This document shows positions 1-7,943 of a stretch of DNA of 47,949 nucleotides, piece after piece. How positions within the stretch are numbered: position 1 is the first letter of the stretch; every line of letters starts with the position of its first letter. The stretch spans positions 1-47,949 of the forward strand of contig CAZRHH010000017.1 of the NCBI GenBank assembly GCA_964599885.1, read 5' to 3'. Made by a program: the position numbers and the translations under genes. This DNA is from CAZRHH01 sp964599885. Its GTDB lineage: Bacteria > Chloroflexota > Dehalococcoidia > DSTF01 > JACRBR01. The notes below the pieces were generated by a model, which was given only the letters and a program-made list of their open reading frames with translations, had not been told where the DNA came from and searched no databases.

Positions 1-2
1 AT

Positions 3-467
3 GCCAGCTTTGACGTGCGGCCAGTATCCGCGGTCACGCTCACGGAGCAGTTGCCCAATCCCGACGTCGTGCTGTTCTCGACTGAAGCAGCGCGGTTCGA
101 GGGCCTGCCCCCGATCCCAGGGCTTGGCATCACGGACAACGACGTCCTGCTGACGTTCAGCGGCCGCAACCGGTCGGACGTGACGTACGAAGGCGTGCAG
201 GGGTGCTCGGCTGTCTATGACAACAGCGGCAACGTCATCCACGTTCAAAGCACAGAGCTGATCCAGATCGACGAGTTGGGCAACGTCTATCCTGCGACGA
301 TGGACTCGGCGGGCCCGTACAACGCCTTTCTGATCGCGGAAGGGGTGCCACGGGGCCCGATACAGATGCGCGCGTGGCTCTGGTTCGGCGCGAAGGACGC
401 GCCGACATCCGAGTACCAGTTCGTCGCGACGCCGATGATCACGATTCAAACGGTGCAGTTTCCGTAG
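3..467 (+). CDS. C-terminal fragment of an unrecognised protein (5' end outside window)
   Basis: The reading frame is open from base 3 to a TAG at 465-467, with no stop before the window edge, so this is the last 150 or so residues of a longer protein. A GTG at 15 is the first start-like codon but nothing supports it as the real start. The fragment is polar and rich in Val, Thr and Gly, with alternating hydrophobic residues typical of a beta-sandwich, and it ends in a run of hydrophobic strands. I recognise no motif. A secreted or surface beta-sandwich domain is possible, but this is inference. It converges with the beta-propeller gene across about 45 bases. Confidence 0.55.
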   Translation, partial: ASFDVRPVSAVTLTEQLPNPDVVLFSTEAARFEGLPPIPGLGITDNDVLLTFSGRNRSDVTYEGVQGCSAVYDNSGNVIHVQSTELIQIDELGNVYPATMDSAGPYNAFLIAEGVPRGPIQMRAWLWFGAKDAPTSEYQFVATPMITIQTVQFP

Positions 468-512
468 CGGTGGGCGCCGCCGTTGCTGGCCAGGCGAGGA
501 TGCGTTTAACTC

Positions 513-1412
513 TCAAAAGAGGTCGCGAGCGACTGCTGCCCAGCGAACGTCAACTCCTTCTATTCCCAGCTCCTTCCCGAGGCCGTTACCGTCATCATCG
601 ATGTGGAAGAGCTCCCAGTTGTTGCCGTGTCGGCGCGCCGCAAATAGCACTTCCGGTCGTCCGTCACGCTGCGCATAGATCGGAGACGCAACCTCATCGG
701 AGGGCGCAGGCAGCATGAAGAGCTCAGATCCATCTAGGTTGGTGATGAACAATTCGGACGATCCAACCGCTTGTTCCAACACGAATGCGACGCGATCTCC
801 ATCAACGGACCAGGCAGGGTCGCTGCTATCGCCGACCTCGCTGTGATGCACCAGCTGGTCTGTCTGAGAGGCGAGTTCGACGCTCCGAATATCCTTGACG
901 CCAGCCCGCGTCGAGTCGAATAGAAGCAACCTCCCGTCGGGCGACCAATCGGGGTTCCGATTGTTACCGGTGCTATCCGTCACCCGGGACACGTTGTTCC
1001 CGTCGCGATCCATGACGTATATCTCGAATCCGTCGTCTCGGTCGGAGTGGAACGCTATGCGTCGTCCGTCAGGTGACCAGGCTGGATGTCCGTCTATGGC
1101 AGCGTCGTCCGTTAAGCGGCGCGGTGTGCCGCCGTTGACCCCAACGGCAAAGATGTCCCAGACGTTCTCGGGATTGCTGGCATAGACCACACGAGTGCCC
1201 GTCGAGTTGAGGTTCGGCTCGATGTCATCGCGGTCGAGGTTGTCCGTCAGGTTGACGTCTATAGCGAAACCGAGCGAGTCGCTACCTGCGCGATAGATCT
1301 CGAAGCCCCCGGTCTGGTTCATTGCCCAAACGGCGATCGTCGACTCGTTCGAACCCCACGCGCAACTCCAAGTGAGCGACGAGAAGACCGCTATGAGAAC
1401 GACGTTACGCAC
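513..1412 (-). CDS. Secreted TolB-like beta-propeller (PD40/WD40-like) protein
   Basis: The 299-residue protein starts at a GTG, with GGAG about 10 bases upstream. An N-terminal hydrophobic stretch of about 20 residues looks like an export signal. The Cys near residue 17 is in a poor lipobox context, so lipoprotein status is doubtful. The body holds at least three PD40 repeats, with the signatures HPAWSPDGRRIAF, NPDWSPDGRLLLF and DPAWSVDGDRVAF, each followed by a D/E-rich turn (FEIYVMDRDG type). These repeats form the blades of TolB-type propellers, which usually bind proteins or glycans. There is no Pal or Tol partner nearby, so this is not TolB itself. Base composition is somewhat less GC-rich than the neighbours. 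The exact role is unknown. Confidence 0.75.
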   Translation of the reverse strand: MRNVVLIAVFSSLTWSCAWGSNESTIAVWAMNQTGGFEIYRAGSDSLGFAIDVNLTDNLDRDDIEPNLNSTGTRVVYASNPENVWDIFAVGVNGGTPRRLTDDAAIDGHPAWSPDGRRIAFHSDRDDGFEIYVMDRDGNNVSRVTDSTGNNRNPDWSPDGRLLLFDSTRAGVKDIRSVELASQTDQLVHHSEVGDSSDPAWSVDGDRVAFVLEQAVGSSELFITNLDGSELFMLPAPSDEVASPIYAQRDGRPEVLFAARRHGNNWELFHIDDDGNGLGKELGIEGVDVRWAAVARDLF

Positions 1413-1636
1413 CGCTACTGGCTCCGCCTGTTGACTTGTAGAGCGTGGTACGTGTATCCCGCATCTCCGCGGTTTGCACCGCCACGACGCTGAAAACGGA
1501 GCCCGACACTAGAGCCACGTATCGCAGTCTAAATCGCATCAGTCGGCGCACCTCGCCAGCGAGTAGCCTGCGGCGCCCTGCGCGGCCGTGCCCCAATAGT
1601 GGGGACTCGTCAGGCAACGGCGGCAGGTCGGAAATT

Positions 1637-1713
1637 TGGTAGCGCGTGCGGGATTCGAACCCGCGATCTTCGCCTTGAGAGGGCGATGTCCTGGGCCGCT
1701 AGACGAACGCGCC
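1637..1713 (-). tRNA. tRNA-Glu (anticodon CTC)
   Basis: The minus strand folds into a complete cloverleaf: a 7-bp acceptor stem, a D arm, an anticodon stem TCGCC/GGCGA closing the loop CTCTCAA, a 5-base variable loop and a GCGGG/CCCGC T stem with TTCGAAT. Anticodon CTC reads GAG. The 3' CCA is encoded (1637-1639) and the discriminator is A. The first acceptor pair is G1-U72, a wobble pair. The gene lies 5 bp behind tRNA-Gln and must be co-transcribed with it. Confidence 0.95.
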
Positions 1714-1718
1714 GTGGT

Positions 1719-1792
1719 TGGCTGGGGATGGAGGACTCGAACCCCCACATACGGATCCAGAATCCGCTGTCCTACCATTAGACGAATCCCCA
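1719..1792 (-). tRNA. tRNA-Gln (anticodon CTG)
   Basis: A full cloverleaf on the minus strand: acceptor TGGGGAT/ATCCCCA, D arm, anticodon stem GCGGA/TCCGT around the loop TTCTGGA, a 4-base variable loop, T stem GGGGG/CCTCC, discriminator G and encoded CCA. Anticodon CTG reads CAG. The first pair is U1-A72, the bacterial tRNA-Gln feature recognised by the GatCAB amidotransferase. It lies 56 bp downstream of gltX and immediately before tRNA-Glu. Confidence 0.95.
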
Positions 1793-1803
1793 GCGGTCTA
1801 CCG

Positions 1804-1833
1804 ATTCTAGCATGGGCGTTCGAAGCGCGACAA
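1804..1833 (-). promoter_or_regulatory. Probable sigma-70 promoter for the tRNA-Gln/tRNA-Glu pair
   Basis: On the minus strand, TTGTCG (1828-1833) and TAGAAT (1804-1809) are separated by 18 bp. The -10 element ends 11 bases before the first base of tRNA-Gln. The tRNA pair can therefore be transcribed independently of gltX, although read-through from gltX is also possible. Confidence 0.5.
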
Positions 1834-1848
1834 ACGCGGCGTTCTCCG

Positions 1849-3315
1849 CTACGAAAGCGCGGCGGCGGCGCGCCGCAATCGTTCGATGCAGCGCTCGCGG
1901 CCGAGGATCTCCATGCTTTCGAACAGCGGCGGCGTCACCTTGCGGCCGGTAACCGCGACGCGCACGAGCGAGAAGAGATCGCCGGCTTTCACGCCGATCG
2001 CCGTCGCGAGGGCGCGGAGTGAAGCTTCGAGCGCATCATGGATCCACTCGACGCCGTCGAGTGCTGTGCGCACGCGATCGAGCGCGGCGCGGGCGTCGTC
2101 GGGGCGGGCGGCAAACGCTTTGCCGAGCAGTTCGTCGACCACGTACGCGAGATCGTCGGTGAAAAAGAAGTCGCAGTAGCCGGCGACTTCGCTCAGCACC
2201 TTGACGCGCTCGCGGATCAGCGGCGTCACGCGCTCGACGATCGTGCGGTCGAGCGGACGAGCGATCGTTTGTGGCAGGTCCGCTTCGAGCCGCGCCGCGA
2301 AGACGTCCGTGAGCTGCGGCTCCGGCATCTCGCGGATGTACACACCGTTCATCCACGTCAGCTTGTCGAGATTGAAGATCGCCGGGTTCTTGACGACGCG
2401 GTCGAGCGTGAAGTGTTCGATGAACTGAGCCTTCGACAGGATCTCCGTCTTGTCGTCGAGCGACCAGCCGAGCAGGCCGAGGAAGTTGAACAGCGCCTCG
2501 GGCAGATAGCCCTGGTCGCGGTACTCGAACACGCTTGTCGCGCCGTGGCGCTTGCTGAGCTTCGCGCCGTCGGGGCCGAGGATCAGCGGGAGATGCGCGA
2601 TCACGGGCGGCTCGTAGCCGAGCGCGGCGTAGATCAGCAGATGCCGCGGCGCGGAGGAGATCCACTCATCGCCGCGGAGGACGTGCGTGATTTTCATCGC
2701 TTCGTCGTCGACGATGTACGCGAGATGGTACGTCGGGTAGCCATCGGACTTGAGCATCACGAAGTCGTCGAGCGTCGCCAGATCGAACGTGGTGTCGTCG
2801 CGGATAGCATCGTGCAGCGTGATCTCGCCGGTCAGCGGGGTTTTGAAGCGCACGACGCATCCGCGTCCCTCCGCTTCGGCCTCGCGTTTCGAGGCCGCCT
2901 GGCCTTCTTCGTCGCGGCAGCGGCGGTCGTACTTGGGTGGCTGTTTGAGACGTTGCTGCTCGCTGCGTATCTGATCGAGGCGCGCGCTGGAGCACCAGCA
3001 CTGGTAGGCGTCGCCCTGCGCGATCAAGCGCGCTGCGGCGGCCTGGTAGAGCTCGAGGCGCTCGGACTGCACGTACGGACCGTACGGCCCGGGTGCGTCG
3101 GGGCCCTCGTCCCAATCCATGCCAAGCCAGCGCAGGCTTTCGAGAATCTTCGGCACTGCTGCGGGGTCGAGCCGCGCCTGATCCGTGTCTTCGATGCGCA
3201 CGATGAACTGGCCGCCGTGGCGGCGCGCCAGCAGATAGTCGAAGAGGGCGGTGCGGATGTTGCCGATGTGCGGCACGCCCGTGGGGCTGGGCGCGTAGCG
3301 CGTGCGAACGGTCAT
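1849..3315 (-). CDS. gltX: Glutamyl-tRNA synthetase
   Basis: The class I synthetase charges tRNA-Glu, and in bacteria lacking GlnRS it also mischarges tRNA-Gln. Its 488 residues match the family length. The HIGH-type motif appears as HIGN at residues 16-19 inside the SPTGxxHIG block, and the KMSKS-type motif as KLSKR at about 252-256. A zinc-knuckle pattern C106-x-C108...Y129-x3-C133 is present, as is the anticodon-binding C-terminal half. The gene precedes tRNA-Gln and tRNA-Glu on the same strand, so the enzyme sits directly upstream of its substrates. Whether the enzyme is discriminating cannot be settled by eye. Confidence 0.95.
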   Translation of the reverse strand: MTVRTRYAPSPTGVPHIGNIRTALFDYLLARRHGGQFIVRIEDTDQARLDPAAVPKILESLRWLGMDWDEGPDAPGPYGPYVQSERLELYQAAAARLIAQGDAYQCWCSSARLDQIRSEQQRLKQPPKYDRRCRDEEGQAASKREAEAEGRGCVVRFKTPLTGEITLHDAIRDDTTFDLATLDDFVMLKSDGYPTYHLAYIVDDEAMKITHVLRGDEWISSAPRHLLIYAALGYEPPVIAHLPLILGPDGAKLSKRHGATSVFEYRDQGYLPEALFNFLGLLGWSLDDKTEILSKAQFIEHFTLDRVVKNPAIFNLDKLTWMNGVYIREMPEPQLTDVFAARLEADLPQTIARPLDRTIVERVTPLIRERVKVLSEVAGYCDFFFTDDLAYVVDELLGKAFAARPDDARAALDRVRTALDGVEWIHDALEASLRALATAIGVKAGDLFSLVRVAVTGRKVTPPLFESMEILGRERCIERLRRAAAALS

Positions 3316-3369
3316 GGCGGCAGCTTATCGGACGGCGCGCGCGGCAAGTAGGCAGCGCTGAGGTCCGGA

Positions 3370-4731
3370 TCAGCCGCGCCGTCCCCAGCCGGGACGCCGC
3401 TGTTCCCAGCAGCTCTGCGCGAACATGAACGCAAAGACGACGATCGTCAGTTCGGCGAGCGTGCCGGAGATCGCCATTGGCCAGTAGCGCGTGTTTTCGA
3501 GCCAGTCCAGGCCCTCAAGCGCCGGCCAGACGCGCAGCGCTGTTGCGATGTTGAGCGCCAGAGCCATCGCGAGGATGAGCATGCGTTCGTTCGGATGCTG
3601 CAGCCGCCGGCCGGCGAACTCCGGCACGATGAGCATACCCATGCCGCAGATCATCATCGTCAGGACGCCGATGGCGAGCACGTGCCGGATCGCGTCGATG
3701 GCGAACTGGTCGGGAAGTTCGCCGTCGATCAAGCCGCGCGTGGCGTACCAGGCGATCAGCAGCGCCGCGACGAACAGCCATGCGAAGGCGGAGCGCACGA
3801 ACCAGAACGGCGCCTGTGAAGCGGCTGCCACGCGGTTGGCGCGCGGATGGAAGACGCCCGTGTACCAGACGACTGATACGAATGCAGCTGCGGTGAGGAG
3901 CAGTCCCGCGTCGGCGATGCGCGCGCTGCTGCTCGTACGTGTTTCGATCGCGGCGTAGAGCGTGGCGGCGGCGAACAGCGCCACGCCGGCCGTGAGTACG
4001 ATCGCCGTGACGCGCGCCGGCACGTCCGGGCGGGGACGGCCGGTGAACACTGGTACCGCACGCAGCGCGACGCCGGCGATGAACATCAGTGTGAAGCCGA
4101 ACTGCTCGATGATCAGGAGCGGTAGCTGGTAGGAGGCTACCGCGAGTTCCGCGTCGTCGCGAATCATATCGAAGATGATCCACGCGTTGAGCAGCGCCGC
4201 GAGCACGAACGCGAGCGCGCCGGCGCAGAAGAAGTAGCCCGTCGCCTCGGCGGTACTGTTGCGGCGAACGAGCGTACCCCATGTGACCGCGGCCAGGGCC
4301 AGCGCGGCGCCGCCGAGGGCGGCCCCGGAAATCGCGAGCAGCACGTCGCGGGGGACGCCGGCGCCGGAGGGCTGCGCGATCGTCCGCAGCACAAGGCCCG
4401 TTGCGACGAGCGGGATGATCCAGCGGATCAGCGGCGTGAACGCGAGCGCACCGCCGGAGAAGCGCGGCATGAGCCGGAGCGACATGCCGCCGATAAACAG
4501 GCCGCCGAAACCGAGCAACTGAAGCTGGCCGTGCGCCTGCACGAGGGCCTGCCAACGCGTATCCCAGTCCCACTCGAACAGGCGCGCGATGGGCAGCAGA
4601 AACCCAAGCGCGAACCCACCGGACACGGCTAGTGCGAGGCTCGCCGCGAGGAACGCGCGATACGGCGCGTCGTACGCCGGTGTGGCGGGGCGATCGGTGG
4701 GAGTGAGATCGATCGCGTTGGGACGGTTCAC
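3370..4731 (-). CDS. NnrS-like polytopic membrane protein
   Basis: This is a 453-residue integral membrane protein with about 12 hydrophobic segments. Typical NnrS-family blocks are present: HGQLQLLGFGGLFIGGM in the second segment, a FMFIAGVALRAVPVF-type segment mid-protein and a late RHVLAIGVLTMMICGMGM block. NnrS proteins are haem- and copper-containing membrane proteins tied to nitric-oxide stress. His residues at the helix starts (the HGQ and RHVL blocks) are candidate metal ligands. No denitrification gene lies nearby, so a role in NO handling is inferred from the family alone. It is flanked by gltX and gap on the same strand with short gaps. Confidence 0.7.
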   Translation of the reverse strand: MNRPNAIDLTPTDRPATPAYDAPYRAFLAASLALAVSGGFALGFLLPIARLFEWDWDTRWQALVQAHGQLQLLGFGGLFIGGMSLRLMPRFSGGALAFTPLIRWIIPLVATGLVLRTIAQPSGAGVPRDVLLAISGAALGGAALALAAVTWGTLVRRNSTAEATGYFFCAGALAFVLAALLNAWIIFDMIRDDAELAVASYQLPLLIIEQFGFTLMFIAGVALRAVPVFTGRPRPDVPARVTAIVLTAGVALFAAATLYAAIETRTSSSARIADAGLLLTAAAFVSVVWYTGVFHPRANRVAAASQAPFWFVRSAFAWLFVAALLIAWYATRGLIDGELPDQFAIDAIRHVLAIGVLTMMICGMGMLIVPEFAGRRLQHPNERMLILAMALALNIATALRVWPALEGLDWLENTRYWPMAISGTLAELTIVVFAFMFAQSCWEQRRPGWGRRG

Positions 4732-4799
4732 GCCGTCATGATGACGATTGGCGGAGTCGTCCGACAGCAGAAGCTATGGATATCGCGGGATCGCCGGAA

Positions 4800-5816
4800 T
4801 TACAGCCCTTTGCCGGCGATGAAGGCGCAGAGGTCCGCGGTTCGGCACGAGTAGCCCCACTCGTTGTCGTACCACGACGCCACCTTCACGAGATCGCCGG
4901 CGACGACGTTGGTGGTGGCGGAGTCGACGGTAGACGAGTGCGGGTCGCCTTTGAGATCCATAGAAACGAGCGGCTCGTCGGAGACGGCGAGGATGCCCTT
5001 CATCGGGCCGGATGCGGCGGCCTTGCGCATGGCGTTGTTGATCTCGTCGGCGGTGGTCGTTTTGCCGACGAGCGCGATCACTTCGACGATTGAGACGGTG
5101 GGCGTCGGCACGCGGTACGCGGCGCCGTCGAGCTTGCCCTCGATCTCGGGGATCACGAGCTTGAGGGCGCGGGCAGCCCCCGTCGACGATGGCACGATGT
5201 TCAATGCGGCTGCCCGCGCGTCGCGGAGGTCGGGCGCCTGCATGTCGAGGAGGCGCTGTGTGTTCGTGTAGGAGTGGATCGTCGTCATCTGGCCCTTGAT
5301 GATGCCGAAGTTGTCGAGCAGCACCTTGATGGTCGGAGCGAGGCCGTTCGTCGTACAGGACGCATTCGAGACGACGGAGTGCTTCGAGGCGTCGTACTTG
5401 TCGGCGTTGACGCCGAGCACGAGCGTCACGTCTTCGTTCTTCGCCGGCGCGGAGATGATCACCTTCTTCACGGAGTCGTGGATGTGGGCGCGGGCGGCGT
5501 TGGCGTCGGTGAAGAAGCCAGTCGACTCGACGACGAGTTGTACGCCGGTATCGCCCCACGGAATCTTCGCGGGTTCGCGCTCGGCGGTGACGGCGACGGG
5601 CTTGCCGTCCACGAGCAGCCCCTTCTCGGTGGCCTCGACGGTGCCGGGGTAGCGGCCGTAGTTGGAGTCGTACTTCAGCAGGTGGGCGTTCGTCTTGTTG
5701 TCGACGAGATCGTTGATGGCGACGACTTCGAGTTCGTCGCCGTGGCGCTCCTTGATGGCCTTGAGCACTTGCCGTCCGATGCGGCCGAAGCCGTTGATGC
5801 CGATGCGCGTGGCCAT
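4800..5816 (-). CDS. gap: Glyceraldehyde-3-phosphate dehydrogenase, type I
   Basis: The enzyme catalyses phosphorylating oxidation of glyceraldehyde 3-phosphate in glycolysis and gluconeogenesis. The 338 residues begin with the Rossmann signature GINGFGRIGR (residues 6-15). The catalytic Cys154 is in SNASCTTN and the partner His181 is in TTIHSYT. The C-terminal block SWYDNEWGYS is intact. An AGGA ribosome-binding site lies about 11 bases before the ATG. No pgk or tpi follows, so the gene is not in a glycolytic operon here. The next gene on the strand, downstream, encodes the NnrS-like protein. Confidence 0.95.
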   Translation of the reverse strand: MATRIGINGFGRIGRQVLKAIKERHGDELEVVAINDLVDNKTNAHLLKYDSNYGRYPGTVEATEKGLLVDGKPVAVTAEREPAKIPWGDTGVQLVVESTGFFTDANAARAHIHDSVKKVIISAPAKNEDVTLVLGVNADKYDASKHSVVSNASCTTNGLAPTIKVLLDNFGIIKGQMTTIHSYTNTQRLLDMQAPDLRDARAAALNIVPSSTGAARALKLVIPEIEGKLDGAAYRVPTPTVSIVEVIALVGKTTTADEINNAMRKAAASGPMKGILAVSDEPLVSMDLKGDPHSSTVDSATTNVVAGDLVKVASWYDNEWGYSCRTADLCAFIAGKGL

Positions 5817-5929
5817 GAGGGGCGCGTCCTTTCGAAGCTAAACGGGTGACACCTCATTTTGACTCGCGGCGGATCGTGGCGCCATTCGCATTGAGGGGTG
5901 CGGCGGCGAATGGGGGACTGGGGGATGGA

Positions 5930-5948
5930 TGACGGAAGGTATCCGTCA
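5930..5948. repeat. Perfect 7-bp inverted repeat upstream of gap
   Basis: TGACGGA and TCCGTCA are separated by 5 bases. The element lies between the stop of the ATPase gene and the gap promoter region, on the same strand as both. No T-run follows on the minus strand, so a factor-independent terminator is unlikely. A protein-binding dyad is possible. Confidence 0.35.
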
Positions 5949-5971
5949 CGCCGATGTGCGGGCGAGTGCCG

Positions 5972-6796
5972 TCACGCCTCGTCCACCAGCTGATAGCCGC
6001 TGAAGGTCAGGACGCGCTCCTGGACCTGCTCCATGTCGGTGACGTTCTCGGTTAGCAGCGATTCGAGGAACTGCTGGCGGAGTCCGAGCTGATCCATGAA
6101 CTCGTCTTCGTCGAGGCGGACGCGGCGGGCGGCGGCGTTGATCTGCGCGGGCGTCGTCAGCACGTCGTACGCGTCGCCTTCGGTCTGCCAGCGGGCGATC
6201 GTCGTGCGTTCGTAGGAGGCGCCGAGCGGCTCGAGGACGGCGATCTCGCTGACGCGCCGGACGCGCCGGCCGTCGTGTACGCCGACGAATATCGGCACGA
6301 CGAATGCGAGATGCCCGATGAGCGCGTGCGGCACGTCGTTCTCGCCCGTGAGTTGCTCGATGACGCCTTCGACCGTGTCCGCGTGCATCGTCGAGAGCAG
6401 GCTGTAGCCGTCGCGCATCAGCTCGAACGCGCGGACGACGTACGGACCCCACGCGTACACCGGCAAGTGGTCGCTGATCTCGTTGACCATGATGTAGGTC
6501 GGCGCGCCGTCCTCGATCGGCGGCAGCTTGAACGTCTCGCCCCAGCCACGCGTGAAGTAGACCGATGCTTCGGGCCGCGCGAACGCGAGCATCGCGGTGA
6601 GGATCGTCGTCTTGCCGGCGCCGGGCGGGTCGGCGGCGAGCACGATCGATGCGCCGCGCTCCATCGCGATCCAGAGCAGCGCGGCGACGCGCGGCGTCAT
6701 CGTATCGGCCTGCAGGATCTCAGTGATCGATAGCGGCTGCGGCTGATTCCAGCCGTGCCACCCCCACCAGCTCTCCGGTTGATTCAGGGCTTTCAC
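5972..6796 (-). CDS. Solitary secretion/pilus-type ATPase (VirB11/GspE-like fold)
   Basis: The 274-residue protein resembles the C-terminal motor domain of type II/IV secretion ATPases. The Walker A motif DPPGAGKTT is at 56-64, an acidic Walker-B-like segment IMVNEISD is at about 102-109, and a His-box STMHADT is at 135-141, the position of TxHAxT in CpaF, VirB11 and GspE. The usual N-terminal domain of these ATPases is absent, and no pilin, prepilin peptidase or secretion channel gene is nearby. A C-terminal helical extension of about 90 residues replaces the usual end. It may power a pilus encoded elsewhere or have a different function. Confidence 0.7.
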   Translation of the reverse strand: MKALNQPESWWGWHGWNQPQPLSITEILQADTMTPRVAALLWIAMERGASIVLAADPPGAGKTTILTAMLAFARPEASVYFTRGWGETFKLPPIEDGAPTYIMVNEISDHLPVYAWGPYVVRAFELMRDGYSLLSTMHADTVEGVIEQLTGENDVPHALIGHLAFVVPIFVGVHDGRRVRRVSEIAVLEPLGASYERTTIARWQTEGDAYDVLTTPAQINAAARRVRLDEDEFMDQLGLRQQFLESLLTENVTDMEQVQERVLTFSGYQLVDEA

Positions 6797-6865
6797 TCAA
6801 CCATGATAACGGAGCGCTCGATCTGGGCTGCCGCGGACGGCGGATGCAGGCGGCGCAGGAGAACG

Positions 6866-7888
6866 ATGAAGGCAGCAGTGATCACGGGTCCGCGCGCGAT
6901 CGAGATGCGCGAGATGGACGTACCGAAGCCGGGGACGGGAGAGGCGCTGATCCGCGTCCGCAACGTCGGCGTTTGCGGCAGCGACTTGCACTTCTTCCGC
7001 GGCGAGTTTCCGGTGGCGCCTGACTTTATCCTCGGACACGAGTGCGCCGGGGAGATCGAAGCGCTCGGCGAGGGCGTGGCGGGCTTCGCGAAGGGCGACC
7101 GTGTGGCGCTGGAGCTGTTCACCGTGTGCCTGACGTGCGTGCAGTGCCGCGGCGGCAACTATCATCTGTGCCCGTCGCGCAAGGCGAACGGGCTGAACGT
7201 GCCCGGTGGCCTGCGCGAGTACATGACCGTTCCGCAGTACGCGATGTACAAGCTGCCGGACGAGGTCGATTTCGAACTGGGCGCGCTGGTCGAGCCGCTG
7301 GCCGTCGACGTACACGGACTGCGTCTCGTCGACCTGAAGTTCGGCGAACGGGTGGCGGTGCTCGGCGCGGGTACGATCGGGTTGTTGACGATCGCGGCGG
7401 CGAAGGCGATGGGCGCGTCGTACATCGGCGCGACGGCGCGGCACCCGCATCAGAAGGAGATGGCGTTGGCGATGGGCGCCGACGGCGTGTTCGATGCGAC
7501 GCCTGAAGGCTACGCGGAGTTGACGAAAGCGACGCGCGGTGCTGACGTCGTCGTCGAGACGGTGGGCGGGCACGCCGACACGCTCGGACAAGCGATGAAC
7601 GTCGTCGGCGCCGGCGGGCGGATCTGCGTGCTGGGCGCGTTTACGCAACCGGTGACGATCCATCCGATCATGTTCTTCCTGAAGGAAGTGCGCATCTTCG
7701 GGTCGAACTGTTACGGGCGCGGCGGCCGTCAGTCGGACTACGACGTCGCGATCGAGATCATGCGGCGGGACGCGGACAATCTGCGCCAACTGATCACGCA
7801 CCGATTTCCGCTTGACCGTGCCGCCGAGGCGTACGCAACGGCCGATGACAAGAGCAGCGGTGCGATCAAGGTGACGATCACGCCGTAG
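6866..7888 (+). CDS. Zinc-dependent medium-chain alcohol dehydrogenase
   Basis: A 340-residue MDR-family NAD(P)-dependent dehydrogenase of the sorbitol/threonine dehydrogenase type. The ATG at 6866 is chosen because AGGAG lies 4 bases upstream; the open frame extends further 5' without support. Catalytic zinc ligands are Cys37 (VCGSD) and His58-Glu59 (GHE). The structural zinc site is C88, C91, C94 and C102. The Rossmann motif is VLGAGTIGL. The substrate cannot be told from sequence; polyol, threonine or alcohol are possible. It is transcribed away from the ATPase gene and converges with aroB. Confidence 0.88.
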   Translation: MKAAVITGPRAIEMREMDVPKPGTGEALIRVRNVGVCGSDLHFFRGEFPVAPDFILGHECAGEIEALGEGVAGFAKGDRVALELFTVCLTCVQCRGGNYHLCPSRKANGLNVPGGLREYMTVPQYAMYKLPDEVDFELGALVEPLAVDVHGLRLVDLKFGERVAVLGAGTIGLLTIAAAKAMGASYIGATARHPHQKEMALAMGADGVFDATPEGYAELTKATRGADVVVETVGGHADTLGQAMNVVGAGGRICVLGAFTQPVTIHPIMFFLKEVRIFGSNCYGRGGRQSDYDVAIEIMRRDADNLRQLITHRFPLDRAAEAYATADDKSSGAIKVTITP

Positions 7889-7910
7889 TGCCGGTGCGTT
7901 TCGCGGCAAC

Positions 7911-7931
7911 TGGTGTTTGGTGTCTGGCGTG
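7911..7931 (+). repeat. Heptad repeat, family A (TGGTGTY), 3 units
   Basis: Two units, TGGTGTT and TGGTGTC, followed by a degenerate third, lie between the convergent alcohol dehydrogenase and aroB stop codons. The same unit recurs at four other intergenic sites in the window. Confidence 0.7.
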
Positions 7932-7943
7932 GGTGGGGCGGGC

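Noticed and set aside
1405..1617. 70-codon frame (44 codons from an inner ATG at 1539) upstream of the beta-propeller gene
   Set aside because: It has a hydrophobic stretch but no ribosome-binding site, and it overlaps the next gene start. Not enough to call a gene.
2038..3351. Open frame of 437 codons antisense to gltX
   Set aside because: It mirrors the codon phase of gltX, has Arg/Val-rich low-complexity content and no ribosome-binding site. High-GC genomes give many such frames.
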